From NCBI GenBank assembly GCA_900767595.1, contig CAAFZS010000043.1, positions 1 to 24,202 of the forward strand: a DNA stretch of 24,202 nt, read 5' to 3'. The notes under the pieces were generated by a model, which had not been told where the DNA came from, did no database searches, and worked only from the letters and a program-made list of their open reading frames with translations. This document shows positions 6,190 through 13,745 of this stretch, in pieces (within the stretch, counting starts at the first letter, position 1; each line of letters starts with the position of its first letter). This stretch comes from Bacteroidales bacterium (lineage in GTDB: Bacteria; Bacteroidota; Bacteroidia; Bacteroidales; Paludibacteraceae). The translations under genes and the position numbers were made by a program.

Positions 6190-6950
6190 TTGAGATTAAA
6201 GATATTGTCAAGAGTTTTGACGGCACGGTAGTGCTCAACCATATCACTACCACCTTGCAGGACGGGCAGGTGAATATGATCATCGGTCAGTCGGGTAGTG
6301 GTAAGACGGTGTTCATGAAGTCCCTCATCGGACTGCATAAAGTCGATAGCGGTCAGATCTTGTACGACGGTCGTGACCTGAGTGATATGAACGAGAAACA
6401 GATTCGCGAACTCCATCGCGAAGTGGGAATGCTCTTCCAAGGGTCGGCATTGTTTGACTCGATGACCGTTTTGGAGAATGTGATGTATCCGCTGGAGATG
6501 TTCTCGAGTATGACCAACGAGGAGATGGAGGAACGTGCTCGTTTCTGCTTGCAGAGGGTGAATATCCAAGAGCGTGCGATGGAACTTATGCCCAGTGAGA
6601 TCAGTGGCGGAATGCAGAAGCGTGTAGCGATTGCCCGTGCTATCTCGATGAATCCCAAATACCTGTTCTGTGACGAACCAAACTCGGGTCTGGACCCGAA
6701 GACCAGTCTGGTGATTGACCAACTCATTCACGAGATTACGGAGGAGTATAATATCTGCACTATCGTCAATAGCCACGATATGAATTCCATCATGGAGATA
6801 GGGGACCATATCGTCTTCCTAAAAGGCGGCAACAAAGAGTGGGAAGGCTCCCGCCACGATATCTTCCACTCCCAAAGCGAGTCCTTGGACGATTTCGTCT
6901 TCGCTTCTGATCTCTATAAGAAGGTCAAAGCCGCTAATAAAAAGGGGTAG
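6186..6950 (+). CDS. mlaF: MlaF-family lipid ABC transporter ATPase
   Basis: 254-residue ATPase partner of the MlaE-like permease. Walker A is GQSGSGKT (34-41), the Q-loop lies in MLFQGSALFD (82-91), the signature is SEISGGMQKR (137-146), Walker B is LFCDEPNSGLDP (160-171) and the H-loop is in NSHDMNS (about 195). The SGSALFD-type sequence and ISGGMQKR signature are typical of MlaF. The stop codon TAG is the first unit of a family A repeat (after Lys-Gly), so the exact C-terminus was set by the repeat. It is followed by lptB after 48 nt that are mostly repeat. Confidence 0.92.
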   Translation: MIEIKDIVKSFDGTVVLNHITTTLQDGQVNMIIGQSGSGKTVFMKSLIGLHKVDSGQILYDGRDLSDMNEKQIRELHREVGMLFQGSALFDSMTVLENVMYPLEMFSSMTNEEMEERARFCLQRVNIQERAMELMPSEISGGMQKRVAIARAISMNPKYLFCDEPNSGLDPKTSLVIDQLIHEITEEYNICTIVNSHDMNSIMEIGDHIVFLKGGNKEWEGSRHDIFHSQSESLDDFVFASDLYKKVKAANKKG

Positions 6951-6976
6951 AGGAGTAGGGGAGTAGAGGAGTAGGG
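6943..6976 (+). repeat. Family A repeat copy A4 at the mlaF stop
   Basis: Four units of the 8-bp AGGAGTAG/AGGGGTAG word. Here the stop-bearing strand is the mlaF coding strand, and the first TAG terminates mlaF. The rest fills the gap to lptB. Confidence 0.85.
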
Positions 6977-6998
6977 TTGTATAATAAATTGAAAGATA

Positions 6999-7745
6999 AT
7001 GGATACTTTACGAACAGAACATTTGTATAAAAAATACGGCAAGCGTACCGTAGTGAATGATGTGTCGATTCAGTTGCATCAGGGGGAGATTGTCGGTCTG
7101 CTCGGGCCGAACGGTGCCGGCAAGACCACGACATTCTATATGACGACGGGACTGATTACCGCCAATAGCGGTCACATCTATCTGAACGACGAGGATATCA
7201 CCGGCTTCCCGATGTACAAACGCGCGCAGATGGGTATCGGTTATTTGCCGCAAGAGGCCAGTGTGTTCCGCAAGATGACCGTAGAGGATAATATCCGTTC
7301 GGTACTGGAACTAACGACGTTTACGAAGGAATATCAGGAGCAGAAGGTGGAGCAGCTCATTAAGGAGTTTAACCTCAACCACGTGCGCAAGAACCTTGGA
7401 GACCGCCTCAGTGGTGGTGAGCGCCGTAGAACAGAGATTGCGCGTTGCCTCGCTATCGAACCTAAGTTCGTGATGCTGGACGAACCTTTTGCCGGTGTCG
7501 ATCCTATTGCCGTACAAGAGATACAAGATGTGGTGTGGAAACTCAAAGATAAGAACATCGGTATCCTCATCACCGACCATAATGTGGACGAGACGTTGAT
7601 GATTACCGACCGCGCTTATCTGCTGTTTGAGGGACGTATCCTCTTCCACGGCACGCCCGAAGAGTTGGCTGCCAATCCGACGGTGAGAAAGAACTACCTC
7701 GGACGCGACTTCGAATTAAAGAAGAAGACGAGGATTGAGGATTGA
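6999..7745 (+). CDS. lptB: LPS export ABC transporter ATP-binding protein
   Basis: 248-residue ATPase that powers LPS extraction from the inner membrane with LptFG. Walker A is GPNGAGKTTT (36-45), the Q-loop region is GYLPQEASVFRKMTV (81-95, strongly LptB-like), the signature is LSGGERRR (137-144), Walker B is MLDEPFAGVDP (159-169) and the H-loop is in ITDHNVDETL. The stop codon TGA lies inside a family B repeat, so the final residues (RIED) are repeat-encoded. It sits between the mlaEF pair and LPS core genes, which agrees with an envelope assembly role. Confidence 0.94.
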   Translation: MDTLRTEHLYKKYGKRTVVNDVSIQLHQGEIVGLLGPNGAGKTTTFYMTTGLITANSGHIYLNDEDITGFPMYKRAQMGIGYLPQEASVFRKMTVEDNIRSVLELTTFTKEYQEQKVEQLIKEFNLNHVRKNLGDRLSGGERRRTEIARCLAIEPKFVMLDEPFAGVDPIAVQEIQDVVWKLKDKNIGILITDHNVDETLMITDRAYLLFEGRILFHGTPEELAANPTVRKNYLGRDFELKKKTRIED

Positions 7746-7756
7746 AGATTGAAGAA
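7732..7756 (+). repeat. Family B repeat copy B3 at the lptB stop
   Basis: Tandem ATTGAAG/ATTGAGG units. The stop-bearing strand is the coding strand here, and the TGA within ATTGAAG ends lptB. The remaining unit lies in the 31-nt gap to the next gene. Confidence 0.75.
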
Positions 7757-7776
7757 TAATCTAATACAAATAAATT

Positions 7777-8385
7777 ATGAACTTTGCACAATTATGTAAT
7801 GGCATTTTTAGCCAAGCGGTGGTAGATTACCACAAAACTAACAACGTCGATGCACCGATGCCCAATCCCTATACGGTAGGCACAATCGAATATGACCTCT
7901 ATCTCAAGAACTGGATTGATACCGTTCAATGGCATTTAGAGGATATCATCCGTGATCCGGAGATTAACCCCGTAGAGGCCTTGGCTCTTAAACGCCGCAT
8001 CGATAAGAGCAACCAGGACCGTACGGACTTGGTGGAGCGTATTGACTCTTATTTCTGGGAGAAATATAGTAAGGTACAACCCCTTGATGGTGCTTGTATC
8101 AATACCGAGTCACCGGCTTGGGCCATTGACCGCCTTAGTATCCTGCACGTGAAGATTTATCATATGACCGAGCAGGTCAATCGCACCGACGTGAGCGAGG
8201 AACAGCATAATAAATGTGCCCAAAAACTGGCGGTGCTTCAAGAGCAACTCTCCGATATGACATCCTCTATTTCTCAACTGTTATCGGATTATGAGGCAGG
8301 TCGTCGTATTATGAAAGTCTATCGTCAGATGAAGATGTATAATGACCCGAGTCTGAACCCTGTACTCTACGGGAAGAAAGGTTAA
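7777..8385 (+). CDS. DUF4254 family protein
   Basis: 202 residues, mostly helical by composition, without signal peptide or membrane segment. It resembles the DUF4254 family found in Bacteroidota next to GT9 heptosyltransferase-like genes; the N-terminal FSQAVVDYH, the NPYTVGTIEYDLYLKNWIDT segment (about 31-50), and the AIDRLSILHVKIYHM segment (about 113-127) fit that family. Biochemical function is unknown. Position directly before a GT9 gene and after lptB suggests a link to LPS core synthesis, perhaps as a partner of the glycosyltransferase; this is inference from neighbourhood. Confidence 0.75.
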   Translation: MNFAQLCNGIFSQAVVDYHKTNNVDAPMPNPYTVGTIEYDLYLKNWIDTVQWHLEDIIRDPEINPVEALALKRRIDKSNQDRTDLVERIDSYFWEKYSKVQPLDGACINTESPAWAIDRLSILHVKIYHMTEQVNRTDVSEEQHNKCAQKLAVLQEQLSDMTSSISQLLSDYEAGRRIMKVYRQMKMYNDPSLNPVLYGKKG

Positions 8386-8401
8386 AGAACTTCGCTTTTC
8401 T

Positions 8402-9304
8402 ATGCAGCGATACCTGGTTATACGATTATCGGCCTTGGGCGATGTGGCGATGGTGATAGCCGTCTTGCGCCAAGCCGCCTTGCAGCATCCCGAAAACGAA
8501 TATACCTTGCTTTCTCGTCCGCGGATGCAAGCGTTGTTGGTCGATATGCCGGCGAATATTCATTTCCTGGCTTATGGGGAACCCATCGACTGGAACAACG
8601 TTGATATCGTCTTGGATGCTCATCATGTTTGGCGTAGCAAAGGAATCGCGTTGCAAGCTCGTCTTCATGGCAAACGGGTAAGGACGATTCGCAAACCTCG
8701 TCTCCGCCGCTGGCTCCTGACGCATGGCAAACAGACGAAAGCACCCTCAATGTTAAACCTCTATGCCCATTTATTCTCTACTCCTCTACCCCTCTACTCC
8801 TCTACCCCCCTACTCCCCAAATCGGGCGTAGGTATTGCTCCCTTCGCTGCGCATAAAGGGAAAGTCTATCCTTTAGACCAAATGGAACAAGTGGTCGCCG
8901 AACTAAGTAAGGGTTCGGAACCCGTCTATCTCTTTGGGTTTGGTGATGAGGAGAAACGTATCTGCGAAGCTTGGGAAAAACAATATCCGAACGTAGTATC
9001 GTTGGTAGGTAAACATACAATGGCGGAGGAGTTGGAGATTATGCGCGGGTTAAGGGTGATGCTTACGATGGATAGCGGAAATATGCATTTAGCTTCATTG
9101 GTCGGTACACGCGTAGTCAGTATATGGGGTGCCACACACCCGAAGATGGGTTTCTTGGGCTATGGCCAATCGTTGGACGATTGTATAACGCTCAATTTAC
9201 CTTGTTCCCCTTGCTCCGCCTATGGCAATAAACCTTGCCGATATGGCGATTATCGTTGTTTAAAAATCAATCCTCACGACATTGCAAATCGTTTGTCCAA
9301 ATAA
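8402..9304 (+). CDS. GT9 heptosyltransferase-like glycosyltransferase, with repeat insert
   Basis: 300-residue GT-B enzyme of family GT9, the LPS heptosyltransferase family, acting at the inner face of the inner membrane. The N-terminal nucleotide-fold start is LVIRLSALGDVAM (5-17). The sugar-nucleotide site is TMDSGNMHLASLVGTR (222-237) followed by SIWGATHP (240-247). A Cys-rich tail CSPCSAYGNKPC (268-279) is typical of the Bacteroidota subgroup. Residues about 126-139 (STPLPLYSSTPLLP) come from a family A repeat placed in the linker between the two Rossmann domains. The domain motifs are intact. The 3' end overlaps the next gene by 23 nt. Actual donor and acceptor sugars cannot be told from sequence. 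Confidence 0.85.
   Translation: MQRYLVIRLSALGDVAMVIAVLRQAALQHPENEYTLLSRPRMQALLVDMPANIHFLAYGEPIDWNNVDIVLDAHHVWRSKGIALQARLHGKRVRTIRKPRLRRWLLTHGKQTKAPSMLNLYAHLFSTPLPLYSSTPLLPKSGVGIAPFAAHKGKVYPLDQMEQVVAELSKGSEPVYLFGFGDEEKRICEAWEKQYPNVVSLVGKHTMAEELEIMRGLRVMLTMDSGNMHLASLVGTRVVSIWGATHPKMGFLGYGQSLDDCITLNLPCSPCSAYGNKPCRYGDYRCLKINPHDIANRLSK
8776..8818 (+). repeat. Family A repeat copy A5, inside the GT9 gene
   Basis: Five 8-bp units of CTACTCCT/CTACCCCT. The gene is on the plus strand and reads the stop-free strand, the mirror of the situation in ispH. The peptide has the same YSSTPL phase as in IspH. Confidence 0.85.
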
Positions 9305-10010
9305 GACTTTGAGCGCTTGGGTAAAAGCATTGCCTACGACGTTCTTCTCCTCGGGGGAAGTGATCTATGACGCGCGCAATCAGATTCGCGTTATCGAAGG
9401 ACCTGATGGGCAATCGTACGTAGTGAAGCGTTATCGCCAACCTGCTTTCTTCAATTGTATAGTCTATACTTTCTTCCGCACACCCAAGGTGGTACGGGCT
9501 TATCGGAATGCGCAAATCTTGTTGGAACGGGGCATCGATACCCCTCAACCCGTAGCGTATCTAATGTGTGGAAACTTCCTTATCAAAGAGTCCTATTTAG
9601 TTACCTATAAAGCTCCCCAATCGGCGATGCTTTATGAGTGGGGAGATGGGGTTATCGAAGGGCGTGAAGAAACGATGCGTGCTTTTGGTCGTTTTACCGC
9701 CAAGATGCACGAGGCCGGTATCCTTCACCTCGACTATTCGCCGGGCAACATCCTTTATGATAATAACAATCAGTTTACGGTAGTCGATATCAATCGGTTG
9801 CGCTTGGGTAAGGTGAGTCTTTCGACGGGTTGTGCCTCCTTCCATCGCCTTTGGGGCGGGAAAGCGATGTATCGGCTCATAGCCGAAGGGTATGCTCAGG
9901 TGCGAAACGCCGATGTAGAGCAGTGCTATCAACTGATGTTTGATGCCCATCATCGCTATTGGCACCATCGCAAGTTACCCCATACGGACCTTCAATTAGT
10001 AATGGAATGA
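9282..10010 (+). CDS. Lipopolysaccharide kinase (WaaP/Kdo-kinase-like)
   Basis: 242-residue protein kinase-like fold resembling LPS core kinases of the WaaP/KdkA group, which phosphorylate core sugars on the cytosolic side. The candidate ATP-binding Lys is K49 (VVKRY). The catalytic loop is HLDYSPGNIL (149-158, D151 and N156) and the metal-binding Asp is in VVDIN (167-171). The most likely start is a TTG at 9282, because the translated MQIVCPNK and GEVIYDARNQIRV segments look like the family N-terminus and no ATG is near. It overlaps the GT9 gene by 23 nt and the next gene by 4 nt (ATGA). The specific sugar phosphorylated is unknown. Confidence 0.8.
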   Translation: MQIVCPNKTLSAWVKALPTTFFSSGEVIYDARNQIRVIEGPDGQSYVVKRYRQPAFFNCIVYTFFRTPKVVRAYRNAQILLERGIDTPQPVAYLMCGNFLIKESYLVTYKAPQSAMLYEWGDGVIEGREETMRAFGRFTAKMHEAGILHLDYSPGNILYDNNNQFTVVDINRLRLGKVSLSTGCASFHRLWGGKAMYRLIAEGYAQVRNADVEQCYQLMFDAHHRYWHHRKLPHTDLQLVME

Positions 10011-10774
10011 AACACTCCCTTGTCATAGTGATACCTATCTACATCTCCACGCTTACGGCGGATGAGGAGCGTAGTCTCAAACAACTGCAACGATTGTGCG
10101 CTAAACAGACCATTCGTGTTGTGGCTCCCGAAGGGCTGACTCTTCCTCATGCGTTGCAAGGTTATGATTCGGAGCGTTTCTCCGCCTCTTTCTTTGACGG
10201 CATACAAGGCTATAACCGCTTGATGATGAGTGTAGATTTCTATGCGCGTTTTTGCGAATACGAGTACCTACTCATCTACCAACTCGATGCTTTCCTTTTC
10301 CGCAACGACCTCGACGCTTGGTGTAAAAAAGGGTATGACTATATCGGGGCACCATGGCTAGTTAAAAACAAATATCAAGGCATAGGAAAACTACTGCTAT
10401 GGTTACGCGCTATCCCGCGTCGTATCCAGTCAAAACCGTTCCTTCCTATCGACTATGCCGACAAAGTGGGAAACGGCGGATTGTCGCTGCGTAAGGTGGA
10501 GTCGTTCCTTCGTGTCTGTCAAACCCAACAGACCCTCATCGAACAATGGCAACAGAAAAGCCTTACTTGTCGCGAATACAACGAAGACTGTTTCTGGGCT
10601 ACGCGTCCCGGCTGGACTTATCCTACGACCCAAGAGGCACTGCATTTCAGTTTCGATTTAGCTCCGCAAGAGGCATGGCAACGCATGGGCAAACAAGTTC
10701 CTACCGGTTGCCACGGATGGAGTAAACCCCAATATAGAGACTTCTGGATTCCTATTATCAGCCAATACGAATGA
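10007..10774 (+). CDS. DUF5672 family protein, probable glycosyltransferase
   Basis: 255 residues, beginning with a strand-like MKHSLVIVIPIYI typical of GT-A enzymes. The LLIYQLDAFLFRNDL segment (about 88-102) could hold a DxD-type metal site, and IGAPWLV plus VGNGGLSLR (about 150-158) are characteristic of the DUF5672 family. It was grouped from memory of these motifs. The start at 10007 gives an ATGA overlap with the kinase gene; a longer frame to 9959 adds only overlapping sequence. Family members sit in LPS and polysaccharide loci of Bacteroidota, consistent with its neighbours. Substrate unknown. Confidence 0.72.
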   Translation: MKHSLVIVIPIYISTLTADEERSLKQLQRLCAKQTIRVVAPEGLTLPHALQGYDSERFSASFFDGIQGYNRLMMSVDFYARFCEYEYLLIYQLDAFLFRNDLDAWCKKGYDYIGAPWLVKNKYQGIGKLLLWLRAIPRRIQSKPFLPIDYADKVGNGGLSLRKVESFLRVCQTQQTLIEQWQQKSLTCREYNEDCFWATRPGWTYPTTQEALHFSFDLAPQEAWQRMGKQVPTGCHGWSKPQYRDFWIPIISQYE

Positions 10775-11550
10775 TTACGAAATCAAATACGATAGCACTC
10801 GTTGTTTGGTATCACCCTACGGAGGAACAAAAACAACTTGTTCGACTTTACGAGCCCTATGTTCGTAAGGTTATCGTCATCGATAACTCTACCGATAATA
10901 AAGGGATCGCTTGGGCACTCAACAGGGGCTGCGAACAAGCCTTGCAACTCGGTGCCGAATGGGTGCTTACCATGGACCAGGATTCGCGTTGGGACCAACA
11001 GTCGGTGGACGCATATATGGCAAAAGCCAATCAGTATGCCGACCAAGATAAGGTCGCTATCTTCTCTCCTTATCACGATTGCGGAGGAAGAATCCGCACT
11101 ACCCAAGACTATGAACAAGTGCGCACTTTTATGTGCTCGGGAAACTTGTTGCGCCTCAGCGCTTGGCAACAAACGGGTGGGTTCAAGGAAGACTTTTTTA
11201 TTGACTTGGTCGATGACGAACTCAATTGCCACGTACGCCAATTAGGATGGCAACTCGTCCGTATCAATTCCATCCACTTGACCCATAACCTGGGTGAGGG
11301 ACAACATTTTACTCGCCTCTTTCACCATTCCTATACGCCCCATCCCGCGTGGAGGTACTTTTATATAGGACGTAACATACAACGAATCCTGAAGTTATAT
11401 CCTCAGGATCGTAAACATTTCCGCCAACTACGTAGCAAAGTACTGAAGCGACTGGTTCTATATGATGCTCAGCAGAAAGGGGCTAAATTGTGTGCGTTCG
11501 TTCGCGGTTGGTACACAGCCATAAAAGAAGGAACCAACACACAACCGTAG
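10771..11550 (+). CDS. GT2 glycosyltransferase, rhamnosyltransferase-like
   Basis: 259-residue family 2 glycosyltransferase of the rhamnosyltransferase (RfbF-like) type. Features are VIVIDNS (34-40), NKGIAWALNRGCEQA (43-57) that binds the nucleotide, the DxD-type site TMDQDSRW (67-74), CSGNLLR, and GGFKEDFFIDLVDDELNCHVRQLG containing the general-base region. No membrane segment is evident, so it probably acts in the cytosol on a lipid-linked acceptor. It overlaps the preceding gene by 4 nt (ATGA) and its 3' end overlaps the convergent ligase-like gene by 68 nt. Confidence 0.85.
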   Translation: MITKSNTIALVVWYHPTEEQKQLVRLYEPYVRKVIVIDNSTDNKGIAWALNRGCEQALQLGAEWVLTMDQDSRWDQQSVDAYMAKANQYADQDKVAIFSPYHDCGGRIRTTQDYEQVRTFMCSGNLLRLSAWQQTGGFKEDFFIDLVDDELNCHVRQLGWQLVRINSIHLTHNLGEGQHFTRLFHHSYTPHPAWRYFYIGRNIQRILKLYPQDRKHFRQLRSKVLKRLVLYDAQQKGAKLCAFVRGWYTAIKEGTNTQP

Positions 11551-12748
11551 GCTGGAACACCGAACAAAACGAGTCGAACATCGCCTGCCATAGGATAACC
11601 AAAGAGAAGAGGATGACGTAAAGCCGATCTTCTTTTTTTGTGAGCCGGCAGGCAAGTACAAAAATCAGTATCAGTGCCAACGGAGCCAAGATGCCTGCCT
11701 CTAACCATAACAAGAGGAAGGTATTGTGCGGATGCACCTCTGCCATCGTTTCAAAAGTGAGCAGACCTGTCCATGCCATCATATCGATATAATGGGTCTT
11801 GACATCCTTATCAGCAAAAGCGCCGGCGATATAGGCATCCTCTATTCCGTAGCCGTGACCTAAAAGCGGTCGCTCCTCAATCCATCCATAGGTATACTTC
11901 CACAAACATAATCTCGGATCGGCTTGAGCGGAGGACTCGTCAGTCAACTGCGAAGGCAGATGAAAACGACCATTGAGCGCGATGAATCCACCGGCTAAGC
12001 CAAGGCAGAGAACTAAACCAACGAGTGCCTTATAACCCCAACGTTTCCAACCTTCGCAAATAGCCACCATCCCGATAATCAAAAGGGTGGCGAGCATACC
12101 GCTACGGCCATCCGACAAACAGGTGTTAACAGCAATGAGACCACTGCTTATCCCAAAGAAAACCTTCTCTTTCTTGTTCCCCGATTGGGTCGCCATCATC
12201 AATCCGAAGATCAAAGCAATATTCATATAGAGGTCCAAGGACATATGGGTACCAATGTATTGGTGCATCTGAGCGTGGTAGTATTCAAGGGGTGTGCTAT
12301 ACAAGATATAGTCGGGTAGGGGCGCCTTAACCGCAAACAACACCAGTGTGGCTATAATAACCGCTAAACTTGTAAGAATCGTCGTGTAGGCTATCTGGCG
12401 TTTGGTAAGGGCATGATCTACCCCTAAAATACCAATGAGAGCTAAAACAAAGAAAGGCGCTAATAACTCTATTCGGTGCGAGAAGAGACGGGTCATCTCA
12501 AAACCATCTACCACGTTGCGCAAGATAAGCAAAAGGAAGAACCCTATCATCGCAACCATCACCCAACTGGTTCGTTTCCATTGGAAAGAACGCCAACGTC
12601 GGTTGAGAAGATAGTCGATTACGTATAACCCGCCGGTGGTGCATAATGCCCATTGTTGATAACGGTTATAATCCGTTACCATAGTGACCGTGAGAACCAA
12701 AGCGGCTATGGTGAGCAGTAATTGAGTAATCTTACAAAAGTTCTTCAT
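11483..12748 (-). CDS. O-antigen ligase / polymerase-like membrane protein
   Basis: 421-residue polytopic membrane protein of the Wzy/WaaL O-antigen ligase superfamily, which transfers or polymerises lipid-linked glycans in the periplasm. About 10-12 hydrophobic segments are visible. A large periplasmic loop lies about residues 270-335 and contains LLGHGYGIEDAY and HNTFLLLWLEAG (His before the late membrane segment), the two signatures of the family. The start at 12748 overlaps the GT4 stop by 17 nt; an in-frame start at 12787 is less likely. Whether it is ligase or polymerase cannot be decided from sequence. It is the last gene of the long minus-strand run. Confidence 0.82.
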   Translation of the reverse strand: MKNFCKITQLLLTIAALVLTVTMVTDYNRYQQWALCTTGGLYVIDYLLNRRWRSFQWKRTSWVMVAMIGFFLLLILRNVVDGFEMTRLFSHRIELLAPFFVLALIGILGVDHALTKRQIAYTTILTSLAVIIATLVLFAVKAPLPDYILYSTPLEYYHAQMHQYIGTHMSLDLYMNIALIFGLMMATQSGNKKEKVFFGISSGLIAVNTCLSDGRSGMLATLLIIGMVAICEGWKRWGYKALVGLVLCLGLAGGFIALNGRFHLPSQLTDESSAQADPRLCLWKYTYGWIEERPLLGHGYGIEDAYIAGAFADKDVKTHYIDMMAWTGLLTFETMAEVHPHNTFLLLWLEAGILAPLALILIFVLACRLTKKEDRLYVILFSLVILWQAMFDSFCSVFQPTVVCWFLLLWLCTNRERTHTI

Positions 12749-13745
12749 AGATAGCAATAATATTTTGTGCCACATTCTTGTCTTCAAACTTAGCGGCTTG
12801 TTCGTACCCTTTCTTCACCATCATTTCTCTGAGTTGCTTATCCGTCAGTATCCGTTTCAACTGCTGCCCTATCTGACTCACATCGTTCGGGGCGGCATAA
12901 AGAGCCGCCTCTCCTCCTGTCTCACTAAAACAACTGCCCGTTGAGGTTAATACCGGTGTACCTACACACATCGCTTCTAAAATAGGAATGCCAAACCCTT
13001 CAAAAATAGAGGGATAACAGAGTACCTCCGCTCCTTTATAGATAGCGGGGAAATCCGCAAAAGGAATAGCATGCTTGAGGATAAGGTGTACACCTAACTC
13101 ATCAGCTAAAACCTTACATTCGAGGGCGTACTTACTCTTCCCTCCAATCGCTACCAACGGCAGGTCTATCCCTGCCTCGTGGATGGATTGAATCAAGGTC
13201 TTGAGGTTCTTTCGCGGTTCAATTGCTCCTACATCCAACAAATAGCGGTCGGGTAAGTCATACTTTGTCTTCACCGCCCGTGTCTGCTCATCGGAGATAG
13301 GCTCGCGAAAACGGTTATTACACCCTTGATAGACCACCCGAATCTTACTTTCGTCCGCGTGAAAGAACTCAATCAAATCTCGTTTCGTCTGTTCGGAGAT
13401 GGCGATAATCAGGTCCGCGACGCGACAGGCATAGCTCACTTTCTGTGTAAACAACCAACGATACGTGGGGCTATACAACTCAGGATAGCGAACAAAGATA
13501 GCGTCGTGCATCGTTACCACCGTCTTGTATTTGCGGTGGCAAGCAAAAGGCAACTCCCCACTGAGACCGTGGTAGATATCGCAGTTGGGCACGCGCATAA
13601 ACGATCGTGCTAAACCCGTCTTATCCATGAGCATTAGTTCCCAATCGGGTGCATAGGTCTGCACTAATCGAACGACATCGCGACTGTAGTTCCCTAATCC
13701 GCGAGCGTTATGAAAGTACCGTTTGGCATCGTAGGCTATCTTCAT
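12732..13745 (-). CDS. GT4 (group 1) glycosyltransferase
   Basis: 337-residue GT-B enzyme. N-terminal acceptor domain starts MKIAYDAKRYFHNARGLGNY with the Gly-rich loop at 16-18. The donor domain contains DVGAIEPRKNLKTLI (171-185), GGKSKY (201-206) and the E-x7-E motif in SIFEGFGIPILEAM (246-259, E249 and E257), followed by VGTPVLTS. It resembles mannosyltransferases with the NARGLGNYSRDV start. It overlaps the GT87 gene by 38 nt and the ligase-like gene by 17 nt. Probably cytosolic, adding a sugar to a lipid-linked intermediate. Confidence 0.88.
   Translation of the reverse strand: MKIAYDAKRYFHNARGLGNYSRDVVRLVQTYAPDWELMLMDKTGLARSFMRVPNCDIYHGLSGELPFACHRKYKTVVTMHDAIFVRYPELYSPTYRWLFTQKVSYACRVADLIIAISEQTKRDLIEFFHADESKIRVVYQGCNNRFREPISDEQTRAVKTKYDLPDRYLLDVGAIEPRKNLKTLIQSIHEAGIDLPLVAIGGKSKYALECKVLADELGVHLILKHAIPFADFPAIYKGAEVLCYPSIFEGFGIPILEAMCVGTPVLTSTGSCFSETGGEAALYAAPNDVSQIGQQLKRILTDKQLREMMVKKGYEQAAKFEDKNVAQNIIAIYEELL

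Noticed and set aside
6084..6809. 241-codon open frame on the minus strand
   Set aside because: Antisense to mlaE/mlaF, both of which are clear ABC transporter genes; no domain seen.
9959..10006. Longer start for the DUF5672 gene
   Set aside because: The added residues lie wholly within the kinase gene and have no strand-like GT-A start; the ATG at 10007 gives the common ATGA overlap.
11500..11550. Bidirectional terminator in the convergent overlap
   Set aside because: Only short separated GGTTGG/CCAACC pairing is visible and it is coding on both strands; too weak to call.
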